Source: an uncultured Candidatus Saccharibacteria bacterium (lineage in GTDB: Bacteria > Patescibacteriota > Saccharimonadia > Saccharimonadales > Saccharimonadaceae). Taken from it: a DNA stretch of 9,844 bases. The notes under the pieces are model-generated. The model had not been told where the DNA came from and did not search any database. It saw only the letters and a list, made by a program, of their open reading frames with translations. Each line of letters starts with the position of its first letter. Position 1 is the stretch's first letter. Location: the NCBI GenBank assembly GCA_938049075.1, contig CALICZ010000038.1, positions 1 to 9,844 of the forward strand. The letters are read 5' to 3'. Shown here piece by piece: positions 1 to 6,367 of this stretch. A program made the position numbers and the translations under genes.

Positions 1-2
1 AC

Positions 3-149
3 CTTTTTCTGCAAGCTATTGCGCGTGATGCCCGCTGTATAACGCGCTCTCGCGGAAGTGTTGCGGAATTTGATGTAGTCTGTATTAATCAGAAGACTGG
101 TGCTTTTTTGTATCGGTTGTCCGAAATATCATCAACCCACAACGACTAA
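3..149 (+). CDS. 3' end of an unrecognised protein gene (partial)
   Basis: The third frame is open from the left edge to a TAA at 147-149 and gives 48 residues, beginning LFLQAIARDARCITRS and ending LYRLSEISSTHND. The other two plus frames hit stops within the first 45 bases. The peptide has a mixed, folded-protein composition (FDVVCINQKTGAFLYRL looks like alternating beta-strand) and no membrane segment, which supports real coding sequence over chance. I do not recognise the family and assign no function. It converges on the minus-strand gene at 525-1028. No hairpin with a U-run follows the stop, so its terminator is not evident. Confidence 0.5.
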   Translation, partial: LFLQAIARDARCITRSRGSVAEFDVVCINQKTGAFLYRLSEISSTHND

Positions 150-524
150 CCCCTCGACTGCAGCATTGCGTTAATGAGTTAAATAATAACTAATGTGTGA
201 AGCTCTACCCCACCAGGATTTACCAAAGCAGCCTGAAAACGACCTACTGCTTTGAAACACTTCCGCAAAAAACGACACGGAAGCTTAGCCGGACGACCAG
301 TCAATACCCAAAAGTATTGGGCGTCTCGCGATAGATGCAGCTTCAAACTATAAGGTAGTGGCTAGGCTCTCGTCATTTTGTGAGAATATTAAGGAATTAG
401 TCAGTCTAAAAAAATAAAGAGAGTTGTGAGCGCCTACTCCGTTTTTGTTGATCCAACTATACCATCACCTGGCTGTATATATCCCCCATCAGGGAATGTA
501 AAACAGCCATAAGTACTTTATCCC
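150..524. other. Intergenic region without a convincing gene
   Basis: No reading frame of useful length with a start and ribosome binding site was found here. The stretch separates a plus-strand gene end from a minus-strand gene end, so a convergent terminator zone would be expected. It carries a run of short inverted repeats (224-321, listed separately) and a looser one, GGCTGT at 471-476 with ACAGCC at 503-508. None is followed by a clear U-run on either strand. An 11-base inverted match also links 52-62 (inside the left gene) with 256-266. Confidence 0.6.
224..321. repeat. Three consecutive short inverted repeats (possible structured RNA or terminator zone)
   Basis: Three stems follow one another. 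CAAAGCAG at 224-231 pairs perfectly with CTGCTTTG at 247-254 across a 15-base loop. CTTCCG at 260-265 pairs with CGGAAG at 278-283 across 12 bases. CAATAC at 302-307 pairs with GTATTG at 314-319, with an alternative CCCAA/TTGGG pairing at 307-321. They could be transcription-end structures for the converging genes, a small RNA, or chance. No U-tract follows any of them and no known RNA family is recognised. Confidence 0.35.
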
Positions 525-1028
525 TTATCTTTGCTCATTACTTTCCTGCTTTAATCTCACAAGAATTATACCAACGATACCAACAAGCAACAGCACTGTA
601 CCGCTAACGTAATCCGAATATACTTCAGGCCATGGCCGCACTATCGAGTATGGTATTAGTTTTCGAGTCACAAAGGGCTCGAGAATTGCCCCGATCGGCA
701 GGATAAACCAGAATATACGCGATGACTTTTTTGGCAAAGCTGCGATCCAGCCACATACCCCCAGTGGTGCACATAGCACAAGAGCAGCAATAAACCAAAA
801 TGAATTCGCCATAAATATCGTGGAGCCATACACCCCAATAAGATAGCCGATACCGTAATGCAGTAGCAGTGTGAGTTCTGCAATGGCAGCGCCACTAATC
901 GCCGCTTTTACCAAGCTTTGAGATCTCCACCCTGCCAAGAATGGCAACGCTGCCCAGACAACACCTGCATTAACTAACTTACTAAATATCTTGCGGATAC
1001 AAGAGTATAGCTGCAACTGCCCTTCCAT
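525..1028 (-). CDS. Small integral membrane protein, unknown function
   Basis: This 167-residue protein starts at ATG 1028 and ends with TAA. It shows about five hydrophobic segments, at roughly residues 19-34, 38-61, 72-97, 103-118 and 140-159, separated by short basic or polar loops. An Arg/Lys/Gln-rich C-terminus (VRLKQESNEQR) probably lies in the cytoplasm. The block reading NAGVVWAALPFLAGW followed by an Ala-rich helix faintly recalls DUF6518-type actinobacterial membrane proteins, but I would not name it on that. No good Shine-Dalgarno is visible before the ATG (CCCCAAGAA precedes it). It lies 126 bases downstream of the CinA-like gene on the same strand and could be read through from it. 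Hydrophobic composition and clean ends make it likely real. Confidence 0.7.
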   Translation of the reverse strand: MEGQLQLYSCIRKIFSKLVNAGVVWAALPFLAGWRSQSLVKAAISGAAIAELTLLLHYGIGYLIGVYGSTIFMANSFWFIAALVLCAPLGVCGWIAALPKKSSRIFWFILPIGAILEPFVTRKLIPYSIVRPWPEVYSDYVSGTVLLLVGIVGIILVRLKQESNEQR

Positions 1029-1154
1029 TTCTTGGGGAAAGTAGATATTGCTGACAAGCGATAGTATCTCTAATGCAAGAGATAGGAGAATGACAGTCGG
1101 TATTTATGGCGAATTGTTTGCATGATTTGATCATAGGGAATTATTGAGTTGCCG

Positions 1155-1997
1155 TCAATCTGCATTATCAACATGACGTCTAACAATACTGACGCCGTAT
1201 TCCTCAAGAAGAACTGTCAGTCTCCGAAACGCTGTATCTAACAGAACGCCAATTTTTGCTTGGTTGTTTCCAGACGCCGTTAGTGTCACACCAATTCTTC
1301 CACCTTCTTGACGAATTGGACGAGTCTTTACGTACACGTCCACGAATTCACGAGTCAGTACAGCAGATGCTTCTGCAAGGACCGACTCATCATTTGTACT
1401 CGTCATGATCGTCATCGTTCTTAAAAATCCGCTACCGAGGCGGCGTTCCAAAATACCGGATGCATGCCTACTAACTATCGCGCGAACCTCTGCAGGAACA
1501 CCCGGAAGACACAGAACAGACATCGTATCATCTACATCAATAACGACCGCTGGTGCAGCGCCAACCGGATTATAGATTGGCACTGCCCCGGTGGGCAGCA
1601 AAGCCATCTTTTTGCGAGCATTCCTTGCTGATGCAGACACATCCCGCTCAACTATTCCTTGTGACTCCAAGTCAGAATATCGTTTCTGGATATATTCGAT
1701 TGCAGTTTGATTAATCTCGAGCGGCAACTCGAGGGCGCGAGCAACTGACTCAACAGTTCGGTCATCAATCGTCGGGCCAAGACCTCCAATGGTAAAAATC
1801 AAGTCTGGCTCCGTACGTATGCAATATACCAACGCGTCTTGTATTGCGGTTAGGTCATCGTGTACCGTAACTACCGTCGTAACCAGCGCACCACGAGCAG
1901 CGATTTGTGTGCAAAGCCAGTGAGAATTAGTATCGAGTGTGCTTCCATTGAGCACCTCGTCGCCTATTGTGATGATAGCTCCTCGCCTGCGAGGCAT
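1155..1997 (-). CDS. CinA N-terminal-domain (MoaB/MogA-like) protein, competence/damage-inducible protein A family
   Basis: This 280-residue protein has the MoCF_biosynth fold signature of COG1058 (CinA N-terminal). IITIGDEVLNGSTLDTNSHW lies at residues 8-27, with the GDE at 12-14. The glycine-rich TIGGLGPTIDD lies at 69-79, PTGAVPIYNPVGAAP at 135-149 and LPGVP at 164-168. Full-length bacterial CinA is about 400-420 residues and ends in a nicotinamide-nucleotide amidase domain. Here the protein stops after the first domain plus a short alpha/beta extension (about 195-275), as in archaeal-type homologues. Related proteins hydrolyse ADP-ribose or act in pyridine-nucleotide repair; others have no known reaction. 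The start at 1997 is backed by a strong Shine-Dalgarno, AGAGGGGG at 2005-2012, seven bases upstream. The family is clear; the exact reaction is not. Confidence 0.9.
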   Translation of the reverse strand: MPRRRGAIITIGDEVLNGSTLDTNSHWLCTQIAARGALVTTVVTVHDDLTAIQDALVYCIRTEPDLIFTIGGLGPTIDDRTVESVARALELPLEINQTAIEYIQKRYSDLESQGIVERDVSASARNARKKMALLPTGAVPIYNPVGAAPAVVIDVDDTMSVLCLPGVPAEVRAIVSRHASGILERRLGSGFLRTMTIMTSTNDESVLAEASAVLTREFVDVYVKTRPIRQEGGRIGVTLTASGNNQAKIGVLLDTAFRRLTVLLEEYGVSIVRRHVDNAD

Positions 1998-2004
1998 ATA
2001 TACA

Positions 2005-2012
2005 CCCCCTCT
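2005..2012 (-). promoter_or_regulatory. Shine-Dalgarno of the CinA-like gene
   Basis: Read on the minus strand the bases are AGAGGGGG, followed by seven bases and the ATG at 1997. This is one of the clearest ribosome binding sites in the window and fixes the start of the gene. It contrasts with the SD-less starts of the membrane protein at 3125 and the gene at 8808. Confidence 0.75.
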
Positions 2013-2222
2013 TTTCTATTACATTAAATGGCTAACTGCTGTGTCGTATTTTTGAGTATCACTAAATCGGAAATGCTCTAATCATTCATTGAACTCTGAT
2101 GGCATGCACAGGTAACCCTGTTACTCAAATTATTGATTATCTGTCGATCTGCAATACCCATCACCTCTTGCATTCAGCGCCACCCATCATTATCGGGAGT
2201 ATAATCACCCATTGTTAATTCA

Positions 2223-3125
2223 TTAATCAGGCTGCACATCATGCATTGCACCATTTTCATTCGAAGCTGTGGGAGGTACTTGAGCTTGTTCCTCCGCTTT
2301 TGCTGTTTGCTGTTCGGCAGCAATTTGTGCTCGCACTTGGCGTTCAATCTCGTGCCGAAGCTGCTGCTCATTCTGTACTAGTGTATTTGGTTGTGCAGGT
2401 TGGAGGTAGCGCTGTACCTTCTCTAGATGTACCAAAATAGGCGTTACTATTAAACCAAATACAGTGAGTATACCAAAAACTACCAAAAAACGTAGCGTAC
2501 TTGACGTATCTCGCGCATTAAACCATACTATACTCAAGCATGCCATACTTAAAAGACTAGCGCAAGTAACCGTCATCATTTTCATTCCTATAATAACAGA
2601 GTTCTTGTTGGCGTATGACAAAATCTTTGTACTTAATGTAATGAGTAGTGTAATAATTAACGCTGTGAGTGTAAGTTTCGTCGCAATTGAGAGGAAGTCG
2701 CTGCATGTTCGCGCTTGAGCACGACCTTCGTAATCATAGCTAGTATAGTCATTATAATCGTAATTATATTCCTCGCTATAATGCCTATTGTATCGATTCC
2801 TTGTGCTGATAGAGGGCCGACAAAAACCAAGGATCCGATAGAGGTTCCACTGGAGGGCAAACGCACCAACAAACCACTGGGCGTTGAAGATAATTGATAT
2901 GATAGATAGAATTTTTATAACTATTCGGTTATCGGCAAGTCGTGATATATTGCTCATGGCAATCAATGATGCGATTGCAGCACAGAATGTCGTCAATAGG
3001 ATTCGCCAATCAACTTCTTGTGATAGTACTGCAAGAATCCCGAGAAGCGCGCACAATGTTAGTAAGCTGATTGACAGATAGAGCAGGATACTTCGCAGTT
3101 GTGCTAGAGGATAGGATTGTTTCAT
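2223..3125 (-). CDS. Six-helix membrane protein with a tyrosine-rich loop, unknown function
   Basis: From the ATG at 3125 (MKQSYPLAQL...) the product has 300 residues. Three hydrophobic helices (about 12-33, 42-62, 71-96) precede a soluble loop at about 104-140. Three more helices follow (about 148-166, 176-200, 211-231), then a 65-residue Gln/Glu/Ala-rich tail with coiled-coil character. The loop has eight Tyr in 27 residues, alternating with Asp, Asn and Glu. An in-frame ATG lies six codons upstream at 3143, but a strong promoter places transcription initiation at about 3125, so I chose the shorter form with a leaderless message. The ORF has no recognised domain. Its 3+3 helix arrangement might reflect duplication, but the halves are not obviously alike. 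It lies 48 bases beyond the end of the aldehyde dehydrogenase and is transcribed independently. Base composition is more A+T-rich than in recG. Confidence 0.75.
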   Translation of the reverse strand: MKQSYPLAQLRSILLYLSISLLTLCALLGILAVLSQEVDWRILLTTFCAAIASLIAMSNISRLADNRIVIKILSIISIIFNAQWFVGAFALQWNLYRILGFCRPSISTRNRYNRHYSEEYNYDYNDYTSYDYEGRAQARTCSDFLSIATKLTLTALIITLLITLSTKILSYANKNSVIIGMKMMTVTCASLLSMACLSIVWFNARDTSSTLRFLVVFGILTVFGLIVTPILVHLEKVQRYLQPAQPNTLVQNEQQLRHEIERQVRAQIAAEQQTAKAEEQAQVPPTASNENGAMHDVQPD

Positions 3126-3131
3126 GGCATT

Positions 3132-3159
3132 ATCATACACCATTTACTATCTATGTCAA
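3132..3159 (-). promoter_or_regulatory. Strong sigma-70-type promoter of the membrane protein gene
   Basis: On the minus strand there is a perfect TTGACA (plus 3154-3159), a 16-base spacer, and TATGAT (plus 3132-3137), five of six matches to consensus. Exactly six bases, AATGCC, separate the -10 from the ATG at 3123-3125. With usual -10 to +1 spacing, transcription would start on the A of that ATG. This gives a leaderless mRNA and excludes the upstream ATG at 3143, which lies inside the spacer. Confidence 0.7.
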
Positions 3160-3173
3160 CTCACTTTAGTTAT

Positions 3174-4604
3174 TTAATACACCACCCCAGCCGGCAACGT
3201 CGTTGGGACTGCTGGTGACGCATCCTCAATTGACGCGCATGGGTATGAGCAGTAATCAACCGACAGGAAGCCAGCCGATCGGTAATTGCCACTGGCCTTC
3301 GCCCCACCAAATGGTGCCGCAGTCGTTGCACCAGTCAGTGGCTGGTTCCAGTTAATGATGCCTGCCTTTGTTTGCTGGTAGAATGCTTCGTATCGTGCAC
3401 GCTCGCGAGTGACAATGCCAGCAGCAAGACCAAACTGCGTTGCGTTTGCTTGGGTAATTGCTTCGGCCAGCGTCTGCGCTGTCGACACCTGAAGGAGTGG
3501 TCCAAAGATCTCTTCATCTGGTAATAGCACGCCAGTGACATCGATCAACCCAGGACTGACAAAGTTATCGCCAAGCGTCGGGATTGGTTCAGCCGGAACG
3601 AGAACATGCGCGCCAGCTGAGACGGCAGCATGGTACTTATCAAAGAAGTGACGAACCGCCCCATAATCGACCAACGGACCCATGAAAGGCGTCGGGTTGG
3701 TATCAAACTGATTGCCAACGACAATACTCTCAACCGCTTGACGAAGTGCAGGAATAAATTCGTCTGCAATCGCTCTATTGACGATAAGCCGCCGTGCCGA
3801 TGAGCAGCGTTGGCCGCTAGAGATGTAGCCAGACTGTACCGCAATATGCACTGCGAGGCGTACATCGTCATAGTCCCAAATGACAAGCGGGCTGTTGCCA
3901 CCCATTTCGAGGGCACAGATCTTATCTGGCGCACCGGCAAGTTGCTTTTCGATCGACACACCAGCTGCTCGACTACCGATGAAAAGGACGCCGTTTACCT
4001 GAGGATGCGCTATGAGCTTTTGCGCTACGTCTCCATCGCCATGAATAACCTGAAGCACCCCATCTGGCAATCCAGCCTGTTGCCAGAGTTGTGCATAATA
4101 TTCACCAGCATACGGCACTTTCTCACTTGGCTTGAAGATCACGGTATTACCAGCGAGCAAAGCAGGCATGACATGGCTATTTGGCATGCTCATCGGGAAG
4201 TTGTATGGCCCCAGCACTGCCATAACACCATGAGGCCGATAACGCGTCACTGACTGGCGTCCATTAACTTGTTTCGTCACTGTCTGAGCCCGTTGGTCAT
4301 AGGCGTCAAAGACTGCTTGCACTTTATTACCAAGTGATTTGACTTCAGTCCGTGCTTCCCAAAGTGGCTTGCCATTGTCTTGGGAGATAATGCGTGCTGC
4401 GTCTTCGCTATGTGTCGTCACTTGGTCGGCAAAGGCACGGATAATATCTTTGCGTGCATCAAGCGGTGTCGCCTCCCATGTTTGCTGTGCGCGTGTCGCG
4501 ACAGAAACAGCCTGTGCGATTGCAGCGTCATCCGCAAGACTTCCAGACCAGATTGGTTCGTTCGTGGCGGGGTTACGGGATATTATTCGTTGATCGACAC
4601 TCAT
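3174..4604 (-). CDS. NAD(P)-dependent aldehyde dehydrogenase, AstD-like (succinylglutamate-semialdehyde dehydrogenase family)
   Basis: This aldehyde dehydrogenase of about 476 residues would oxidise an aldehyde to the acid with NAD(P)+. Numbered from the ATG at 4610, it shows GPYNFP (134-139), NAD-binding FKPSE (159-163), the general base Glu235 in LEMGGN and the catalytic Cys269 in SGQRCSSARR. DEEIFGPLL, NWNQPLTGA and APFGGAKASGN follow. RPHGV, LWQQAGLP, ALEMGGN, NWN-PLTGA and the DYC..P.AS C-terminus match what I recall of E. coli AstD closely, and length fits. No astA, astB, astC or astE lies nearby, so the substrate may differ and I give no symbol. Two ATGs are possible; AGAGG at 4614-4618 is nine bases from 4604 but only three from 4610, so 4604 is preferred. 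The gene has its own promoter although the FAD oxidoreductase lies just upstream. Confidence 0.93.
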   Translation of the reverse strand: MSVDQRIISRNPATNEPIWSGSLADDAAIAQAVSVATRAQQTWEATPLDARKDIIRAFADQVTTHSEDAARIISQDNGKPLWEARTEVKSLGNKVQAVFDAYDQRAQTVTKQVNGRQSVTRYRPHGVMAVLGPYNFPMSMPNSHVMPALLAGNTVIFKPSEKVPYAGEYYAQLWQQAGLPDGVLQVIHGDGDVAQKLIAHPQVNGVLFIGSRAAGVSIEKQLAGAPDKICALEMGGNSPLVIWDYDDVRLAVHIAVQSGYISSGQRCSSARRLIVNRAIADEFIPALRQAVESIVVGNQFDTNPTPFMGPLVDYGAVRHFFDKYHAAVSAGAHVLVPAEPIPTLGDNFVSPGLIDVTGVLLPDEEIFGPLLQVSTAQTLAEAITQANATQFGLAAGIVTRERARYEAFYQQTKAGIINWNQPLTGATTAAPFGGAKASGNYRSAGFLSVDYCSYPCASIEDASPAVPTTLPAGVVY

Positions 4605-4628
4605 GTTCATTAACCTCTTTCTTCCTCT

Positions 4629-4657
4629 ATTTTATTGAGGCATGACAAAGAAATCAA
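4629..4657 (-). promoter_or_regulatory. Promoter of the AstD-like dehydrogenase gene
   Basis: On the minus strand TTGATT (plus 4652-4657) is followed by a 17-base spacer and TAAAAT (plus 4629-4634). The predicted start near 4622 gives a leader of about 18 bases that includes the AGAGG ribosome binding site. This suggests the dehydrogenase can be transcribed separately from the gene upstream. Confidence 0.55.
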
Positions 4658-4658
4658 T

Positions 4659-4672
4659 TGCTATAGATAGCA
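4659..4672. repeat. Dyad TGCTAT-AG-ATAGCA (possible operator or weak hairpin)
   Basis: Two perfect six-base arms are separated by two bases. The dyad sits directly upstream of the -35 element of the dehydrogenase promoter and 22 bases past the stop of the FAD oxidoreductase. It could be a regulator binding site, or as RNA a short five-pair stem with a TCTA loop at the end of the upstream transcript. The T-rich stretch that follows on the minus strand is interrupted, so it is a poor terminator. Confidence 0.35.
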
Positions 4673-4693
4673 GATACACTTCCCCGCAACGCT

Positions 4694-6292
4694 TTATTGC
4701 CAATCCACCGTATATTCATTGCGTAACATTGCAGTAATTGTGCGAGCTTGTAGGGTGGTTTTTGTGCCAGGGTTGAGAATGCCATGAGGGTCGAAGAGCT
4801 GCTTGATTTGCTGGTAGAGAGCTGTAAGATCTGGGTTTTGCGCGGCGCGCACAAAACGAGATTTGAGCCGACCCTCACCACCGCTCATCACTAAGTGGCC
4901 GTCGTATAGCGCAAGCAGCTTGGCAAGCTCATCATAGAGCTTGAAGATTTTTTGCTTATCGCTCACTTTACGCAGCGAGAGACGTGGATAAACACCATAA
5001 AGATTCAGGCTAGGATGGCCAGCGAGAGGTAGTGGTAACTGCAGTGCGCGCGCCAGTGGTGCTAAAGCTCGTATAAACTCTTCAAAGCGCTGTGGTGGCA
5101 CATAAAATCCCTCGAATAAGCGCGGTGCCCCGACATGTGCGGCATCGGGCCAGCGATAGTTATCAAGCGCAGTAAACCCCACCGCAATATCATCGTCATC
5201 ATTATCCTCTGCGATTGAAACGGTAGTATCGCCCACTAATTGCAGTTGCTCAAGCTTAGCCTGCTTGCGAGCACGCGTCCGGTTATTAAAATCATCAAGC
5301 ATCACGAGCAAAACTGCTTGTGGCGTAAACTGCTGGGCAGCCGCTTCGTAAAAAGCATATTTTTTGCCATCACGGCGGAGTTGCTCAAAAATCGCTGCAT
5401 CAATATATTCAAGTCGAGCAGGCTGCAAAGCATCAATCGTGTCAATCGCTGCTCGTGCATCCTCTCCACTACGAAACACTAAAGCCCCCATTGTCTGTCG
5501 AAAGCTAAAAAACTCCGTCTTAAGAATTAGCTCATCAATAATACCGAGCGTCCCCTCACTTCCAATTAACAACGGTCCCAGGTCAAACGTCCCGTCCGGT
5601 TGCTTAACCCGCGCAATACCACTGTAACCAGAAGCGTCATTGGGATCAATCTGCTCGATCAACGATGCATTATCAGCGATAATCGCGTCGACACCACGAT
5701 AGATATCGCCTTCAAGTCCAGGCAAATCCTTGCGTCGACTGAGCTCGCGCCGTGAGAGACGCTCTGTCTGCATAACGTCGCCGTTGGCAAGCACGACTTC
5801 AAGCTGATCGATTGCCTCAGCAAAGTCAGTCGTACGACTCAATGTTGTTCCACGGACACCTGCTGCCAAAACACCACCGACTGTACCCCGTTGGTTAGCT
5901 AGTGGCCCAACACCAGCACCCTGCATACTCAGTGCTACAGTCAGGTTATGCGCCAGCACACCTGGCTGAACACGAACTCGCTGCGATTTACCATCATATT
6001 CAAAGATCGTGTCGAGGGCTGTCGTATCGAGCAGTATCCCCTGGCCCACGGCACCACCCAGCGCACCACAGCCAGCGCCGCGTGTAACGACTGGTATCGT
6101 GTGGCCTTTTTCGGCCATTTGCCAGGCAAAACGGGTGATCTTGCGAATATCACTCACAACGCGCGGCACTACCACGAGTTCTGGCGTTGCCGCTAGAATA
6201 CCGGCATCTGCACTGACTGACGCACGCCAATCGGCCCGAGTCGAAACAGACCCGGCAATATGACTGCGTAAATAATTTGCAATTTTACTCAC
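4694..6292 (-). CDS. FAD-binding oxidoreductase, GlcD / D-lactate dehydrogenase-like (VAO/PCMH fold)
   Basis: This 532-residue flavoprotein has the FAD_binding_4 module at about residues 36-180, including the flavin-phosphate loop VTRGAGCGALGG (69-80) and GTVGGVLAAGVRG (136-148). The family hallmark IGSEGTLGIIDELIL lies at 243-257. The cap domain ends in FDPHGILNPGTK (500-511), the classic C-terminus of the GlcD/DLD group, which oxidises 2-hydroxyacids. The metal-site motifs of that group are altered: the usual HxGDGNxH is replaced by GHPSLNLYG (425-433) and the EHGIG motif by SGGEGRLK (470-477). Substrate is therefore uncertain. No signal peptide or membrane segment is seen. The start is GTG at 6292, four bases from a GGGGG stretch (6297-6301). 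It is divergent from recG and upstream of the aldehyde dehydrogenase. Confidence 0.88.
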   Translation of the reverse strand: MSKIANYLRSHIAGSVSTRADWRASVSADAGILAATPELVVVPRVVSDIRKITRFAWQMAEKGHTIPVVTRGAGCGALGGAVGQGILLDTTALDTIFEYDGKSQRVRVQPGVLAHNLTVALSMQGAGVGPLANQRGTVGGVLAAGVRGTTLSRTTDFAEAIDQLEVVLANGDVMQTERLSRRELSRRKDLPGLEGDIYRGVDAIIADNASLIEQIDPNDASGYSGIARVKQPDGTFDLGPLLIGSEGTLGIIDELILKTEFFSFRQTMGALVFRSGEDARAAIDTIDALQPARLEYIDAAIFEQLRRDGKKYAFYEAAAQQFTPQAVLLVMLDDFNNRTRARKQAKLEQLQLVGDTTVSIAEDNDDDDIAVGFTALDNYRWPDAAHVGAPRLFEGFYVPPQRFEEFIRALAPLARALQLPLPLAGHPSLNLYGVYPRLSLRKVSDKQKIFKLYDELAKLLALYDGHLVMSGGEGRLKSRFVRAAQNPDLTALYQQIKQLFDPHGILNPGTKTTLQARTITAMLRNEYTVDWQ

Positions 6293-6315
6293 ACTTCCCC
6301 CGTTAGCTTACTGCT

Positions 6316-6321
6316 TATACT
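6316..6321 (+). promoter_or_regulatory. Candidate -10 element for recG, overlapping the divergent -10
   Basis: TATACT on the plus strand overlaps by three bases the oppositely directed TATAGT (6319-6324) of the FAD gene. Transcription would start near 6328, giving recG a leader of about 40 bases. The -35 region is poor, and TG sits one base out of place for an extended -10. Confidence 0.4.
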
Positions 6322-6327
6322 ATAGCA
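6319..6327 (-). promoter_or_regulatory. Extended -10 promoter of the FAD oxidoreductase gene
   Basis: Read on the minus strand the bases are TGC-TATAGT, an extended -10 with five of six matches in the hexamer. No good -35 is visible at 16-18 bases, which is usual for extended -10 promoters. The predicted start near 6312 gives a leader of about 20 bases before the GTG at 6292. Confidence 0.5.
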
Positions 6328-6355
6328 CAGGGCAGCGCATTTACACCAGGTGCGG

Positions 6356-6361
6356 TACAAT
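6356..6361 (+). promoter_or_regulatory. Second candidate -10 for recG, adjacent to the start codon
   Basis: TACAAT is followed by exactly six bases (AAAAAT) and then the GTG at 6368, the same geometry as at the membrane protein gene. It would give a leaderless recG message. There is no recognisable -35: TTTACA at 6340-6345 is too close, with a spacer of ten bases. Confidence 0.3.
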
Positions 6362-6367
6362 AAAAAT

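Noticed and set aside
471..508. GGCTGT/ACAGCC inverted repeat as terminator of the small membrane protein gene
   Set aside because: The six-pair stem has a 26-base interior with only partial pairing and no U-run on the minus strand.
2108..2124. ACAGG-TAAC-CCTGT and overlapping GTAAC/GTTAC hairpins
   Set aside because: Five-pair stems with no U-run are common by chance; the position in the 5' flank of the CinA-like gene gives no added support.
2078..2173. A 31-codon minus-strand reading frame (MQEVMGIADRQ...), preceded by a 12-codon one ending TGAATG, downstream of the six-helix protein
   Set aside because: The ribosome binding site is weak, the composition is unremarkable, and short open frames of this size are expected by chance in AT-rich DNA.
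3810..4253. A 147-codon plus-strand open frame opposite the aldehyde dehydrogenase
   Set aside because: It lies wholly antisense to a clear, fully conserved ALDH gene and its protein resembles no family; it is a shadow frame.
6350..6352. GTG as the recG start, giving six extra residues (MRYNKN)
   Set aside because: No Shine-Dalgarno precedes it, and RecG homologues usually begin close to the residues following 6368; kept only as an alternative.
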